Assembly: GCF_027568515.1 (NCBI RefSeq)
Contig: NZ_JANKZF010000014.1
Span: 99,503-163,502, forward strand
Source of the DNA: Arthrobacter sp. HY1533
GTDB lineage: Bacteria; Actinomycetota; Actinomycetes; Actinomycetales; Micrococcaceae
DNA length: 64,000 bases
Reading direction: 5' to 3'
Part shown: positions 16,875 to 24,873 of the stretch, piece by piece
Position numbering within the stretch: position 1 is the stretch's first letter
How the letters are laid out: the number at the start of each line of letters is the position of its first letter
The notes under the pieces: model-generated
Told to the model about the DNA's origin: nothing
The model's input: the letters and a program-made list of their open reading frames with translations, nothing else
Database searches by the model: none
Position numbers and translations under genes: made by a program

Positions 16875-17639
16875 ATGGCCAGAACAAACTCACACTACGG
16901 ATGGGTTCCGGACCTGCCGGACCAGCGTGACTTCCACTTCGCTGCGGCCCAGGCCGTGCAGGCAGCGCTGCCGCCCGCCGTCGACCTCCGCCCCCAGTGC
17001 CCGCCCGTCTACGACCAGGGGCAGCTGGGCTCCTGCACCGGCAACGGGGTGGCCGCCGCAATCCAGTTCGATGCCCTCAAGGAAGGGCTCGCCGACACGT
17101 CCACACCCTCACGCCTGTTCATCTACTACAATGAGCGGGTCATTGAGGGAACCGTGAAGTCCGACGCCGGGGCCCAGATCCGTGACGGCATCAAGACCGT
17201 GGCGAAGACCGGCGCCTGCGATGAAACCCTGTGGCCCTACGACATCACCAAGTTCGCCACCAAGCCAAGCGCGGCGGCCTACAAGGCGGCATTGAACCAG
17301 CGCGCCATTGCCTACTCCCGGGTGGCCCAGACCCTGGCCCACATGAAGGGGTGCCTGGCTTCAGGATTCCCGATTGTCTTCGGGTTCACCGTGTACGAGA
17401 GTTTTGAGGGCTCCGATGTGGCCAACACGGGCGTGGTCCCCATGCCGGCCGCGGCGGAGGCCGTGATTGGCGGGCATTGCGTGGTGGCCGTGGGCTACGA
17501 CGACGCGAGCCAGCGGTTTACCATCCGGAACTCCTGGGGAACAGGATGGGGCATGGCCGGCTATGCGACCATGCCCTACACGTACCTGATCAGCCCCTCA
17601 CTTGCCAGCGACTTCTGGATGATCTCCGCAACCTCCTAG
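16875..17639 (+). CDS. Papain-like (C1) cysteine protease
   Basis: The 254-residue protein starts at ATG 16875 after AAGGAGG. It has the C1 peptidase catalytic set in order: Gln48 and Cys54 in 'YDQGQLGSCTGNG', His201 in 'GGHCVVAVGYDD' and Asn219 in 'IRNSWGTGWG'. There is no signal peptide and no N-terminal inhibitory propeptide beyond about 35 residues ('GWVPDLPDQRDFHF', a segment typical of this bacterial group), so it is probably cytosolic. The substrate is unknown. It stands alone between a terminator and convergent membrane-protein genes. Confidence 0.9.
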   Translation: MARTNSHYGWVPDLPDQRDFHFAAAQAVQAALPPAVDLRPQCPPVYDQGQLGSCTGNGVAAAIQFDALKEGLADTSTPSRLFIYYNERVIEGTVKSDAGAQIRDGIKTVAKTGACDETLWPYDITKFATKPSAAAYKAALNQRAIAYSRVAQTLAHMKGCLASGFPIVFGFTVYESFEGSDVANTGVVPMPAAAEAVIGGHCVVAVGYDDASQRFTIRNSWGTGWGMAGYATMPYTYLISPSLASDFWMISATS

Positions 17640-17653
17640 GCGCACGCTTGTCG

Positions 17654-18358
17654 CTAGTGGTGGTGGCCCTGCTGCTTGAGCTGCTGCACATTCTCCGGCA
17701 CCGCGGGTGCCTCGTGGCTGCCCCCGTGCCCGGAGTGCGGCACCGCCAGCTCGCCTGCAGTTGACGCTGCCATGCCGGCGGTGGTCAGTGCCGCCACAAA
17801 GATGGATGCCGCGAACAGCATGCCCACCACGGCAGCCGCCGGCAGCTTGTGCTGGGCTGCCCGTCCGGGCCGCCGCCGCATGGCCGCGTTGCGGCGCCAC
17901 CCCAGCGTGGCCACAACGGAAAGCTCCAGGACCAGCAGTGCGGCCAGGGTCGCATCAAAGGTCCTGCCGGTTTCGGGCATCCGCCACAGCCCTGCCAGAA
18001 GTGCTGTCAGGTGGATGGCGCCGGCCACGGCGAGCACAATTTGCACCGCATCCACGCGAGGAAGCCTTCCGCTGCGCAGCGATGCCAGGCCGTACAGCAA
18101 TGCGGCCAGCCCGTACGCGGCCGAAGCCAGCCCGGCCGCCCACGGCCAAACCGCCGGCAGGCCTTCTCCGGCAACCGATGCCTGGCCGGCATTGAGCCAG
18201 GGCAGCAGGCTCGAGGCCGCGGCTATGGCCAGGGAGGCAATGCCCAGCAGGGCCAGGCTGGCGTAGAGGGCGCCCAGCTCAGTTGCCCCGCCGGGTTTTG
18301 CCACCGGGGGCCCTGGCCTGGAAACGGCCGGGACCCCCATGTGGGCGGTGGTGGCCAT
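17654..18358 (-). CDS. Hypothetical integral membrane protein with His-rich tail
   Basis: The 234-residue product has about six hydrophobic helices and a polar C-terminus rich in His ('HSGHGGSHE...QQGHHH') that could bind a metal. I do not recognise a family. It begins two bases after the stop of the DUF4383 gene on the minus strand, so the two are cotranscribed. Confidence 0.75.
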   Translation of the reverse strand: MATTAHMGVPAVSRPGPPVAKPGGATELGALYASLALLGIASLAIAAASSLLPWLNAGQASVAGEGLPAVWPWAAGLASAAYGLAALLYGLASLRSGRLPRVDAVQIVLAVAGAIHLTALLAGLWRMPETGRTFDATLAALLVLELSVVATLGWRRNAAMRRRPGRAAQHKLPAAAVVGMLFAASIFVAALTTAGMAASTAGELAVPHSGHGGSHEAPAVPENVQQLKQQGHHH

Positions 18359-18360
18359 GA

Positions 18361-18765
18361 TCAGGCGGTTCGCACGGCGGCCGTGCGGTCCTGGGACAGG
18401 CCCACTGCCAGCAGGACAAGCGCGCTGCCCAGGTGCAGGACGTTGTCGGCACCGTTCAGGGCAATGATGTTCAGCGCGGTGCCCGGAAGGAACAGGCCAA
18501 CGATGCCCACCAGCAGGTACACGGCACCCACAGTTGAGTTCATGGTCTTGGCAGCCGGTGCGGAAGAAAGCCCGGCCAGCAGAAGCGCCGCACCAATGGC
18601 CAGGTGGATCACGTTGTGCAGGGGGTTGACCTCAAAGACGATCAAGTTCCTGCCCTCGGTGGCGAAGAAGCCCACGCCGCTGGTGACAAAAAATCCCACA
18701 ATGCCGACCAGAAGGTAGACGGCCCCGAAGATGGTGGCGAGAAGCCGGTTCGGTGAGGTGCGCAT
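18361..18765 (-). CDS. DUF4383 membrane protein
   Basis: This 134-residue protein has four helices in two similar halves, 'AVYLLVGIVGFFVT...NPLHNVIHLAIGAALLLAG' and 'AVYLLVGIVGLFLPG...NGADNVLHLGSALVLLAVG', the DUF4383 repeat. The start has AAGGAG eight bases upstream. DUF4383 proteins are small actinobacterial membrane proteins of unknown function. Confidence 0.9.
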   Translation of the reverse strand: MRTSPNRLLATIFGAVYLLVGIVGFFVTSGVGFFATEGRNLIVFEVNPLHNVIHLAIGAALLLAGLSSAPAAKTMNSTVGAVYLLVGIVGLFLPGTALNIIALNGADNVLHLGSALVLLAVGLSQDRTAAVRTA

Positions 18766-18789
18766 GATGATTACTCCTTTTCCCGATGC

Positions 18790-18839
18790 CGGGGCAGAAG
18801 CTGCCCCGTTCAGTCCTGAGCGGGTTCGAAGTGAACCCG
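18790..18839 (-). terminator. Two hairpins between the Lrp gene and DUF4383
   Basis: CGGGTTC/GAACCCG (18821-18827 with 18833-18839) and CGGGGCAG/CTGCCCCG (18790-18797 with 18801-18808) follow the end of the Lrp gene on the minus strand. Neither has a proper T-run; they may slow or end Lrp transcription. Confidence 0.4.
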
Positions 18840-18886
18840 TGACAGTTGTTCGGAGCGGGCGGGCGCGCAGATTGGACGCACGGGAA

Positions 18887-19357
18887 CTATTTTTCGAGTT
18901 CCCGTTTCAGCAGCGGCGACATCCTGAAGGGGACCAGCTCGTTCATGGCCAGCGAGGTCTCGGTGCGCTCAACGCCGTCGCACGCCAGGATCTTCCCGTT
19001 GATGCGGAACAGGTCCTCCGCCCCCCTGGACACGACGCGGACCAGCAGGTCGGCCCGGCCGCTGAGGCCGTGCGCCTCCACCACCTCCGGGATGGCTGCC
19101 AGCGAGGTGGCCAGTGCGCCGAGTTTCTGCTGCTGCACGTGCACCGAAATGAAGGCCTGCAGGGGATAGCCCAGGGGGCCGGGATTGATCCTGTGGTCGA
19201 AGGGCAGGAAGGCGTGGCGCTTCTCCAGCGCCGCCATCCGGGCCTGGACCGTGTTGCGGGAGAGCCCCAGCTGCGTGGCCATGGCCACCACCGTCTGCCG
19301 GGGGTCCTGCATGAGGGCCAGGAGTATGCGTGCGTCGGTTCCATCCAAAGTGGGCAT
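18887..19357 (-). CDS. Lrp/AsnC-family regulator
   Basis: From ATG 19357 the product is 156 residues: an AsnC-type winged helix ('LDGTDARILLALMQDPRQTVVAMATQLGLSRNTVQARMAALE') and an RAM ligand-binding domain ('GYPLQAFISVHVQQQ...HGLSGRADLLVRVV'). It is divergent from bkdABC with 146 bp between the starts, the arrangement expected of BkdR-like regulators that sense branched-chain amino acids. Direct control of bkdABC is inference. Confidence 0.92.
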   Translation of the reverse strand: MPTLDGTDARILLALMQDPRQTVVAMATQLGLSRNTVQARMAALEKRHAFLPFDHRINPGPLGYPLQAFISVHVQQQKLGALATSLAAIPEVVEAHGLSGRADLLVRVVSRGAEDLFRINGKILACDGVERTETSLAMNELVPFRMSPLLKRELEK

Positions 19358-19503
19358 AATGCGCAGATTAGCACGGTACGGCGGCGGCCAACAGTGCAGG
19401 ATGATCAACTTTTCCTGAGGTGATTGCGCCACCTGTTCGGCGTGAGTATCGTCACACACATCAGGGAATGATCCGCATCACACTGCACGAAGGCGAGCAG
19501 AGA

Positions 19504-20652
19504 ATGAACAACCCAGGCCAAGCCGCCCCGGGCCCCGGCCCGATGCCCATGCACCAGCTCATCACCCCCGACGGGCAGCGCGGCGCCGATGCCCTGCTCG
19601 ATGAATACGTGGCGGACGTCGACGCCGAGGCCCTGCGCGGGCTGCTCCGCGACATGGTTGTCATGCGCCGCATTGACTTTGAATCCACGGCCCTCCAGCG
19701 CCAGGGCCAGCTGGCCCTGTGGCCGCCCATGCTTGGCCAGGAAGCCGCCCAGGCCGGTTCCGCCAGGGCATTGGAGGCCGATGACTTCATTTTCCCCACC
19801 TACCGGGAAAACGGCGTGGCCCACATCCGCGGCGCCAAGATGCAGCAGATCATGGGGGTGTGGCGCGGCACCAGCAACACCGGCTGGGACCCGCACCAGC
19901 TGAACATGGCCACACCGCAGATCATCATTGGTTCGCAGACCCTGCACGCCACCGGCTACGGCATGGGCCTGGTGCTTGATGGCAAGGAATCCCTGGCCAT
20001 CGCCTACCTGGGCGACGGCGCAACGAGCCAGGGCGACGTCCATGAAGCCATGGTGTTTGCCGCCAGCTTCCAGGCGCCTGTCATCTTCTTCTGCCAGAAC
20101 AACCACTGGGCCATTTCCGAACCTGTGGGCCTGCAGTCCTCCGTGCCGCTGGCCGGCCGCGCCCCCGGCTACGGAATCCCCGGCCTGCAGGTTGACGGCA
20201 ACGACGCCCTGGCCGTGCTGGCGGCCACCCGCTGGGCCGCCCGCCGCGCCCGCAGCGGCGGCGGGCCAAGCTTCATTGAGGCCGTGACCTACCGCATGGG
20301 CCCGCACACCACGGCCGATGACCCCACGCGCTACCGCGGCGTCACCGAGCTGGAGGAGTGGACCGCCAAAGACCCCATCTCTCGTCTGCGCGCCCACCTG
20401 CTGGCCGAAGGAGTGCTCGACGCCGGTGCCGAAGCCGCCATCGCGGCCGAGGCCGACGCCGTCGCCGCGGAACTTCGCGATGCCTGCATCAACCTCCCGG
20501 ACCCCGAACCCATGAGCGTCTTTGACAACGTTTACGTGGACGACAACCCGGTCCTGCTCCGCCAGCGCGAGGAATACAAGCGTTACCTGGACATGTTCGG
20601 CACAGGCCCGGCAACAGCGGCGGGCACGGCAGCCAAAGGAAGTGCATCATGA
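19504..20652 (+). CDS. bkdA: Branched-chain 2-oxoacid dehydrogenase E1 alpha
   Basis: E1 alpha binds thiamine diphosphate and decarboxylates branched 2-oxo acids. ATG 19504 follows AAGGCGAG; the product is 382 residues. The TPP motif runs from 'GDGATSQGD' (Gly170-Asp171) to the Asn-Asn pair at 199-200 in 'FFCQNNHWAISEP'. 'FPTYRENG' and 'YRMGPHTTADDPTRYR' match BCKDH rather than pyruvate E1. It is translationally coupled to E1 beta (ATGA). The neighbouring leucine operon and Lrp gene support branched-chain substrates, as in the M. tuberculosis bkdABC locus. Confidence 0.93.
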   Translation: MNNPGQAAPGPGPMPMHQLITPDGQRGADALLDEYVADVDAEALRGLLRDMVVMRRIDFESTALQRQGQLALWPPMLGQEAAQAGSARALEADDFIFPTYRENGVAHIRGAKMQQIMGVWRGTSNTGWDPHQLNMATPQIIIGSQTLHATGYGMGLVLDGKESLAIAYLGDGATSQGDVHEAMVFAASFQAPVIFFCQNNHWAISEPVGLQSSVPLAGRAPGYGIPGLQVDGNDALAVLAATRWAARRARSGGGPSFIEAVTYRMGPHTTADDPTRYRGVTELEEWTAKDPISRLRAHLLAEGVLDAGAEAAIAAEADAVAAELRDACINLPDPEPMSVFDNVYVDDNPVLLRQREEYKRYLDMFGTGPATAAGTAAKGSAS

Positions 20653-21662
20653 CAAAGCTGAGCCTGACCCAGGCCATCAACGCCGGGCTGCGCCGGGCCC
20701 TGGAGGATGACCCAAAGGTGGTCCTGATGGGTGAGGACATTGGCACACTCGGAGGCGTCTTCCGGGTTACCGACGGGCTCATGAAGGACTTCGGCTCGCA
20801 CCGGGTCATGGACACGCCGCTGGCCGAATCCGCCATCATCGGAACGGCCGTGGGCCTGGCCTACCGCGGCTTCCGCCCCGTGTGCGAGATCCAATTCGAC
20901 GGCTTCATCTACCCGGGCTTTGACCAGATCGTCTCCCAGGTGGCCAAGATGCACGCCCGCACCCACGGCAGTGTGCGCATGCCCATCACCATCCGGGTGC
21001 CCTTTGGCGGCGGGATCGGCTCGCCGGAACACCACTCGGAGTCGCCCGAAGCGTACTTTGTGCACACCTCAGGGCTGCGGGTGATCAGCCCCTCCAACCC
21101 GCAGGACGCCTACACCATGCTCCGCCAGGCCATCGCGAGCGACGACCCCGTGCTCTACTTTGAGCCCAAGCGCCGCTACCACGCCAAGGGCGAGGTTGAC
21201 CTGGAGGCGCCGCTGTCCTCCGCCCCCGCCATGGGTGCGGCGCGCGTGGCCCACCCGGGCACCGATGCCACGCTGGTTGCCTACGGCCCCATGGTGGGCA
21301 CGGCCCTCGACGCAGCCAGTGCGGCCGCGGCCGACGGCGTGTCAATCGAGGTCATCGACCTGCGCTCGCTCTCGCCCGTGGACTACGGGCCCATCATCGA
21401 ATCGGTGCGGCGCACAGGCAGGCTCGTTGTGGCGCACGAGGCGGGCCGCACGCTGGGGCTCGGCGCCGAAATTGCCGCGACCATCACCGAGCGGTGCTTC
21501 AACCACCTGGAAAGTGCCCCCGTGCGCGTCACGGGATTCGACATCCCCTACCCGCCGTCCAAGCTGGAAAAACACCACCTGCCGGACCTCGACCGGATCC
21601 TGGACGGCGTGGACCGCGCGCTGGGCCGACCCAACTCACTCACAGGCATGGAGGACTCTTGA
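20649..21662 (+). CDS. bkdB: Branched-chain 2-oxoacid dehydrogenase E1 beta
   Basis: The 337-residue transketolase-like subunit completes the E1 active site: 'LMGEDIGTLGGVFRVTDGL', 'PLAESAIIGTAVGLAYRGFRPVCEIQF', 'RVPFGGGIGSPEHHSESPEAYF' and the C-terminal 'FDIPYPPSKLEKHHLPDLDRIL' are all typical. Its ATG overlaps the bkdA stop by four bases, and its TGA overlaps the E2 ATG by one. Confidence 0.95.
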   Translation: MTKLSLTQAINAGLRRALEDDPKVVLMGEDIGTLGGVFRVTDGLMKDFGSHRVMDTPLAESAIIGTAVGLAYRGFRPVCEIQFDGFIYPGFDQIVSQVAKMHARTHGSVRMPITIRVPFGGGIGSPEHHSESPEAYFVHTSGLRVISPSNPQDAYTMLRQAIASDDPVLYFEPKRRYHAKGEVDLEAPLSSAPAMGAARVAHPGTDATLVAYGPMVGTALDAASAAAADGVSIEVIDLRSLSPVDYGPIIESVRRTGRLVVAHEAGRTLGLGAEIAATITERCFNHLESAPVRVTGFDIPYPPSKLEKHHLPDLDRILDGVDRALGRPNSLTGMEDS

Positions 21663-23065
21663 TGATTGCTGAATTCAAGCTGCCCGACCTCGGCGAAGGT
21701 CTCACCGAATCGGAAATTGTCAGCTGGGCCGTGTCCGTTGGCGACACCGTCACGCTCAACCAGGTCCTGGGCGAGGTGGAAACCGCCAAGGCTGTGGTGG
21801 AGCTTCCTTCGCCCTACGCCGGCAAGGTCACGGCCATTGCGCATGGGCCCGGAACGGTGGTGGAGGTGGGCGAGGTCATCATTGCCTTCGACATTCCAGG
21901 CACAGGTGGCCCCGAAGTCGGCGCCAGCCAGGCAGGTGCCGAGGGGGAGACCGCCAAGCGGATCCCCACGCTCGTGGGGTACGGGGCAGACCCCGAACCG
22001 TCCGGGCGGCCCGTCCGGCGCACCCGCGTTGCGGCGGGTGCGGGCCCGGTTGCCCCGACGGCGGCCCTGGCCACCCCGACCGTTGCCGCCGTCGCCACTA
22101 CCACAGTTGTGCAGGCCGAGCGGCCCCGCTCCACGCCCCCTGTGCGCAAGCTGGCCCGGGACCTGGGCATTGAGTTGGCGCTGGTGCCCGGATCAGGGGA
22201 ACGCGGGCTCATCACCCGCGATGACGTCCTGTCTTATTCCTCCGGCAGCGCCGGTGGGCAAGCTGCGGCCGGCGCGGCCGGGAACCAGGCCCAAGGTGCG
22301 GTGACCGCGGGGGAGGGTGCGGCGTCGAACGTTTCCGTCACCCGCAGCTGGGGTCAGGGGAATGAGCGGGAGGTGCGCACCCCCGTCAAGGGCGTGCAGA
22401 AGTTCATGGCCCAGGCCATGGTCCAGAGCGCGTTCACGGCACCGCACGTCACCGAGTTCCTCACGGTGGACGTCACGCGCGGCATGAAGTTCCTGGAGAG
22501 GTTGCGCAAGCGCCGGGACTTCGACGGCGTCAAGCTCACGCCCCTGACGCTCGCTGCAAGGGCCGTTGCGCTCGGGCTGGAACGACACCCGGCCCTGAAC
22601 TCAAGCTGGGATGAGGCCGCGCAGGAAGTGGTGCAGCACAACTACCTGAACCTGGGCATCGCCGCGGCCACACCGCGCGGGCTCGTGGTGCCCAACATCA
22701 AGGACGCCCACACGCTGGGGCTTCGCGCGCTCGCAGCTGCGCTGGGTGGACTGGCGGAGACGGCCCGTTCGGGCAAGACGCCGCCGGCGGACCTGGCCGG
22801 GGGCACCTTTTCCATCACCAACATCGGGGTGTTTGGCATCGACGCCGGCACGCCCATCCTGAACACGGGCGAGGCCGGGATCCTGGCGCTCGGGGCCGTG
22901 CGCAGCACGCCATGGGAGCACAAGGGGCGCGTGGCGCTGCGGCAGGTCATGACGCTGAGCCTGTCCTTCGACCACAGGCTTGTGGACGGTGCCGCCGGCT
23001 CGAAGTTCCTGGCCGACGTTGGCGCCGTCATGGCCGACCCCGCCATGGTGCTGGCCCTGGACTGA
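21662..23065 (+). CDS. bkdC: Branched-chain 2-oxoacid dehydrogenase E2 (dihydrolipoyl acyltransferase)
   Basis: The 467-residue core subunit has one lipoyl domain (1-78, lipoyl Lys43 in 'VETAKAVVEL'), an Ala/Pro linker, a peripheral-subunit-binding domain (about 155-195, 'VRKLARDLGIELALVPGSGERGLITRDDVLSY'), a second linker, and the acyltransferase domain from about 235. His438 and Asp442 in 'SFDHRLVDGAAG' are the catalytic pair. No E3 gene follows; the lipoamide dehydrogenase must be elsewhere. A hairpin at 23122-23171 ends the operon. Confidence 0.95.
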   Translation: MIAEFKLPDLGEGLTESEIVSWAVSVGDTVTLNQVLGEVETAKAVVELPSPYAGKVTAIAHGPGTVVEVGEVIIAFDIPGTGGPEVGASQAGAEGETAKRIPTLVGYGADPEPSGRPVRRTRVAAGAGPVAPTAALATPTVAAVATTTVVQAERPRSTPPVRKLARDLGIELALVPGSGERGLITRDDVLSYSSGSAGGQAAAGAAGNQAQGAVTAGEGAASNVSVTRSWGQGNEREVRTPVKGVQKFMAQAMVQSAFTAPHVTEFLTVDVTRGMKFLERLRKRRDFDGVKLTPLTLAARAVALGLERHPALNSSWDEAAQEVVQHNYLNLGIAAATPRGLVVPNIKDAHTLGLRALAAALGGLAETARSGKTPPADLAGGTFSITNIGVFGIDAGTPILNTGEAGILALGAVRSTPWEHKGRVALRQVMTLSLSFDHRLVDGAAGSKFLADVGAVMADPAMVLALD

Positions 23066-23121
23066 GGCGGCGCCGGGCGGGCGCAGTGCGGGCGCGGTGC
23101 GGCGCAATGCGGGCGCGGGAA

Positions 23122-23171
23122 ACTGCTCCCGCTCTGCAACCTCCGGCCTCTGGTTGCGGGGCGGGAGCAGT
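23122..23171 (+). terminator. Terminator after bkdABC
   Basis: ACTGCTCCCGC (23122-23132) pairs with GCGGGAGCAGT (23161-23171), with an inner GCAAC/GTTGC stem. The following bases are AT-rich (CGTATATTTGTAG). Confidence 0.75.
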
Positions 23172-23228
23172 CGTATATTTGTAGTGACCCCCATTCTGGG
23201 AGCCGCCTTGACAAGGAGGATGGTTTCG

Positions 23229-23597
23229 ATGAAGAAGTGGAATCGCTGGCAGGATTATGTTGCCGTGGTCGCCGGGCTGTACGCAGCACTCTCGACCATG
23301 TGGACATCACAGCAGGGCAGTTCCATGGTCATGATGATTGGTTGCGGCGTGCTGCTGATGGCATCCGGCGTCTGGAACCTCATGAGCCCCGGGCAGCCGG
23401 TGGCCGAGTGGGTCCAGATGGTCCTTGGCGCCCTGCTGTTCGTCTCCCCGTGGTTGGCCGGCTACACGGCACACACGGCAGCAACCTGGACTTCATGGAT
23501 TGCAGGTGGTTGCGCCCTGATTGCCGGGGTGATGGCACTGCAGCCTGCCATGCACGAGCATGCTGAGCACCCCCATGGCGGTGTTGCGGCACACTGA
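23229..23597 (+). CDS. SPW-repeat small membrane protein
   Basis: ATG 23229 lies nine bases from AAGGAGG. The 122-residue product has four hydrophobic segments and the SPW family pattern: 'KKWNRWQDYVAVVAGLYAALS' and 'GALLFVSPWLAGYT', the latter containing the S-P-W motif. The C-terminus is His-rich. Function of the family is unknown. It is flanked by terminators on both sides, so it is an independent unit. Confidence 0.85.
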   Translation: MKKWNRWQDYVAVVAGLYAALSTMWTSQQGSSMVMMIGCGVLLMASGVWNLMSPGQPVAEWVQMVLGALLFVSPWLAGYTAHTAATWTSWIAGGCALIAGVMALQPAMHEHAEHPHGGVAAH

Positions 23598-23637
23598 TTC
23601 CCGCCGGGCTCCCTTGTGGACGCACGGCACCAAAGTC

Positions 23638-23664
23638 GAAGCCCCGGCACCACGCCGGGGCTTC
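23638..23664 (+). terminator. Terminator after the SPW gene
   Basis: A perfect 11-bp stem, GAAGCCCCGGC with GCCGGGGCTTC, closes an ACCAC loop and is followed by CCCTTT. Confidence 0.8.
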
Positions 23665-23711
23665 CCCTTTGTGCAGCGCTTTGGCCGGTGGCGGCGCTAG
23701 GATCACAGGCC

Positions 23712-24140
23712 ATGGGGAACGTTTTTACTCGGCTGGCGGGCGGCCTGGCGCTGGCGATGCTGTCCGGCGGGATCGCATGCGTCTTGGCCTCATTCTGGGG
23801 ACTGCTGCGGTATTTCGCGCAGGTGGATTCCGGCGAGCGACTCTACGACGGCATGCCCATGCTGGGCATCTTCATTGGCGGGGCCAGCGGACTGGGTATT
23901 GCTCTCTGCGGATGGGCGGCATGGAAGCTGCGCGGCCGCCGGTCCGGCTACGTATTCCTGCTGCTTGGCTGGCTGTTGTGCTACTTTCCGGCGGCGCTGA
24001 TCATCTCGGGGTTCCTTGTTGTGTCCACAGCGTTGGTCCGGGGCCACTTGTTGGCAACCCTGGCCGGGGCCGCCGTGATTCTTGCGGCCGCCGTCGGTAA
24101 TGGCCGCCGCCGTCGTTATGTCGGCGGCGGTGGCCAGTAG
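23712..24140 (+). CDS. Hypothetical four-helix membrane protein
   Basis: Translation from ATG 23712 gives 142 residues with hydrophobic segments near 9-30, 48-70, 80-100 and 102-122 and a basic Arg/Gly tail. No family was recognised. It stands alone after a terminator and converges on the TetR gene, 36 bp away. Confidence 0.65.
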   Translation: MGNVFTRLAGGLALAMLSGGIACVLASFWGLLRYFAQVDSGERLYDGMPMLGIFIGGASGLGIALCGWAAWKLRGRRSGYVFLLLGWLLCYFPAALIISGFLVVSTALVRGHLLATLAGAAVILAAAVGNGRRRRYVGGGGQ

Positions 24141-24176
24141 CGGCGGCATTTTTGGCCGGGCTTTCACCATGGCCCG

Positions 24177-24773
24177 CTACAAGCCCGTGAACGCCGCCCA
24201 GGCCATGGCCTCCAGCACGGGCCGGGCAGCGGTGAGCTGCTGGCGGTGCATGGGCACGCTGTGCGGGGTTGAGTTGATGAGCCCGAAAACTGCCTGGACC
24301 TGCAGCCGGCGCACTGCCACGGCCCGATCCGGGAACTGCTTGCCCAGCACCTCGACCCACAGCTCCACATATTCACGCTGCAGAGACCTGACGGCTGCGC
24401 TGTCGTCCCCGCCCAGGCTTTCAAAGTCCCGGTCCTGGACTCGGATCACGTCGGGCTTGGTCAAGGCAAAGTCCACGTGGAAGGCCACAAGTGCCCGCAG
24501 TTCAGAGGCGGCGTCGGAGCCGGCAGCCAGTACTGCCCGGCCGCCCGCGAGCAGGTCCTCGCTCACGCCCACCAGGAGTGCGCCAAGCAGGGCCTGCTTG
24601 CCCGGGAAATGGCGGTACACGGCGGGGCCGCTGACGCCCGCGGCTGCCCCGAGGTCCTCAATGGACACGCCGTTGAAGCCGCGGCGCGCAAACAGTGCGC
24701 CCGCGGCATTCAACAGCACCGTTCGGCGCTCGGCCTTGGCCTGGGTGCGTGCATTGGCCGTTTGCGGATTCAT
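24177..24773 (-). CDS. TetR-family repressor of the leucine operon
   Basis: ATG 24773 is preferred because AAGGGGAAAG directly precedes it; the longer in-frame start at 24806 has no ribosome site. The 198-residue protein has a TetR helix-turn-helix ('LLNAAGALFARRGFNGVSIEDLGAAAGVSGPAVYRHFPGKQALLGALL') and a helical ligand domain. It is divergent from the carboxylase operon; the intergenic region has two overlapping palindromes. Control by a branched acyl-CoA is likely by analogy with other TetR regulators of acyl-CoA catabolism (inference). Confidence 0.9.
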   Translation of the reverse strand: MNPQTANARTQAKAERRTVLLNAAGALFARRGFNGVSIEDLGAAAGVSGPAVYRHFPGKQALLGALLVGVSEDLLAGGRAVLAAGSDAASELRALVAFHVDFALTKPDVIRVQDRDFESLGGDDSAAVRSLQREYVELWVEVLGKQFPDRAVAVRRLQVQAVFGLINSTPHSVPMHRQQLTAARPVLEAMAWAAFTGL

Positions 24774-24809
24774 CTTTCCCCTTGTGCTGGACATCACAGA
24801 GCTCACAGA

Positions 24810-24840
24810 CTAACCTGAAACTCAGTTAGTGCCTATTAAC
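24810..24840. promoter_or_regulatory. Overlapping palindromes in the TetR/carboxylase intergenic region
   Basis: An imperfect palindrome (24810-24829, CTAACCTGAAACTCAGTTAG) overlaps a second one (24825-24840, GTTAGTGCCTATTAAC). They lie between the divergent starts and are the best candidates for the TetR operator. Confidence 0.5.
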
Positions 24841-24873
24841 TTAGCGCAGGCTTGAAGGAAAAACGAGGGGTCG

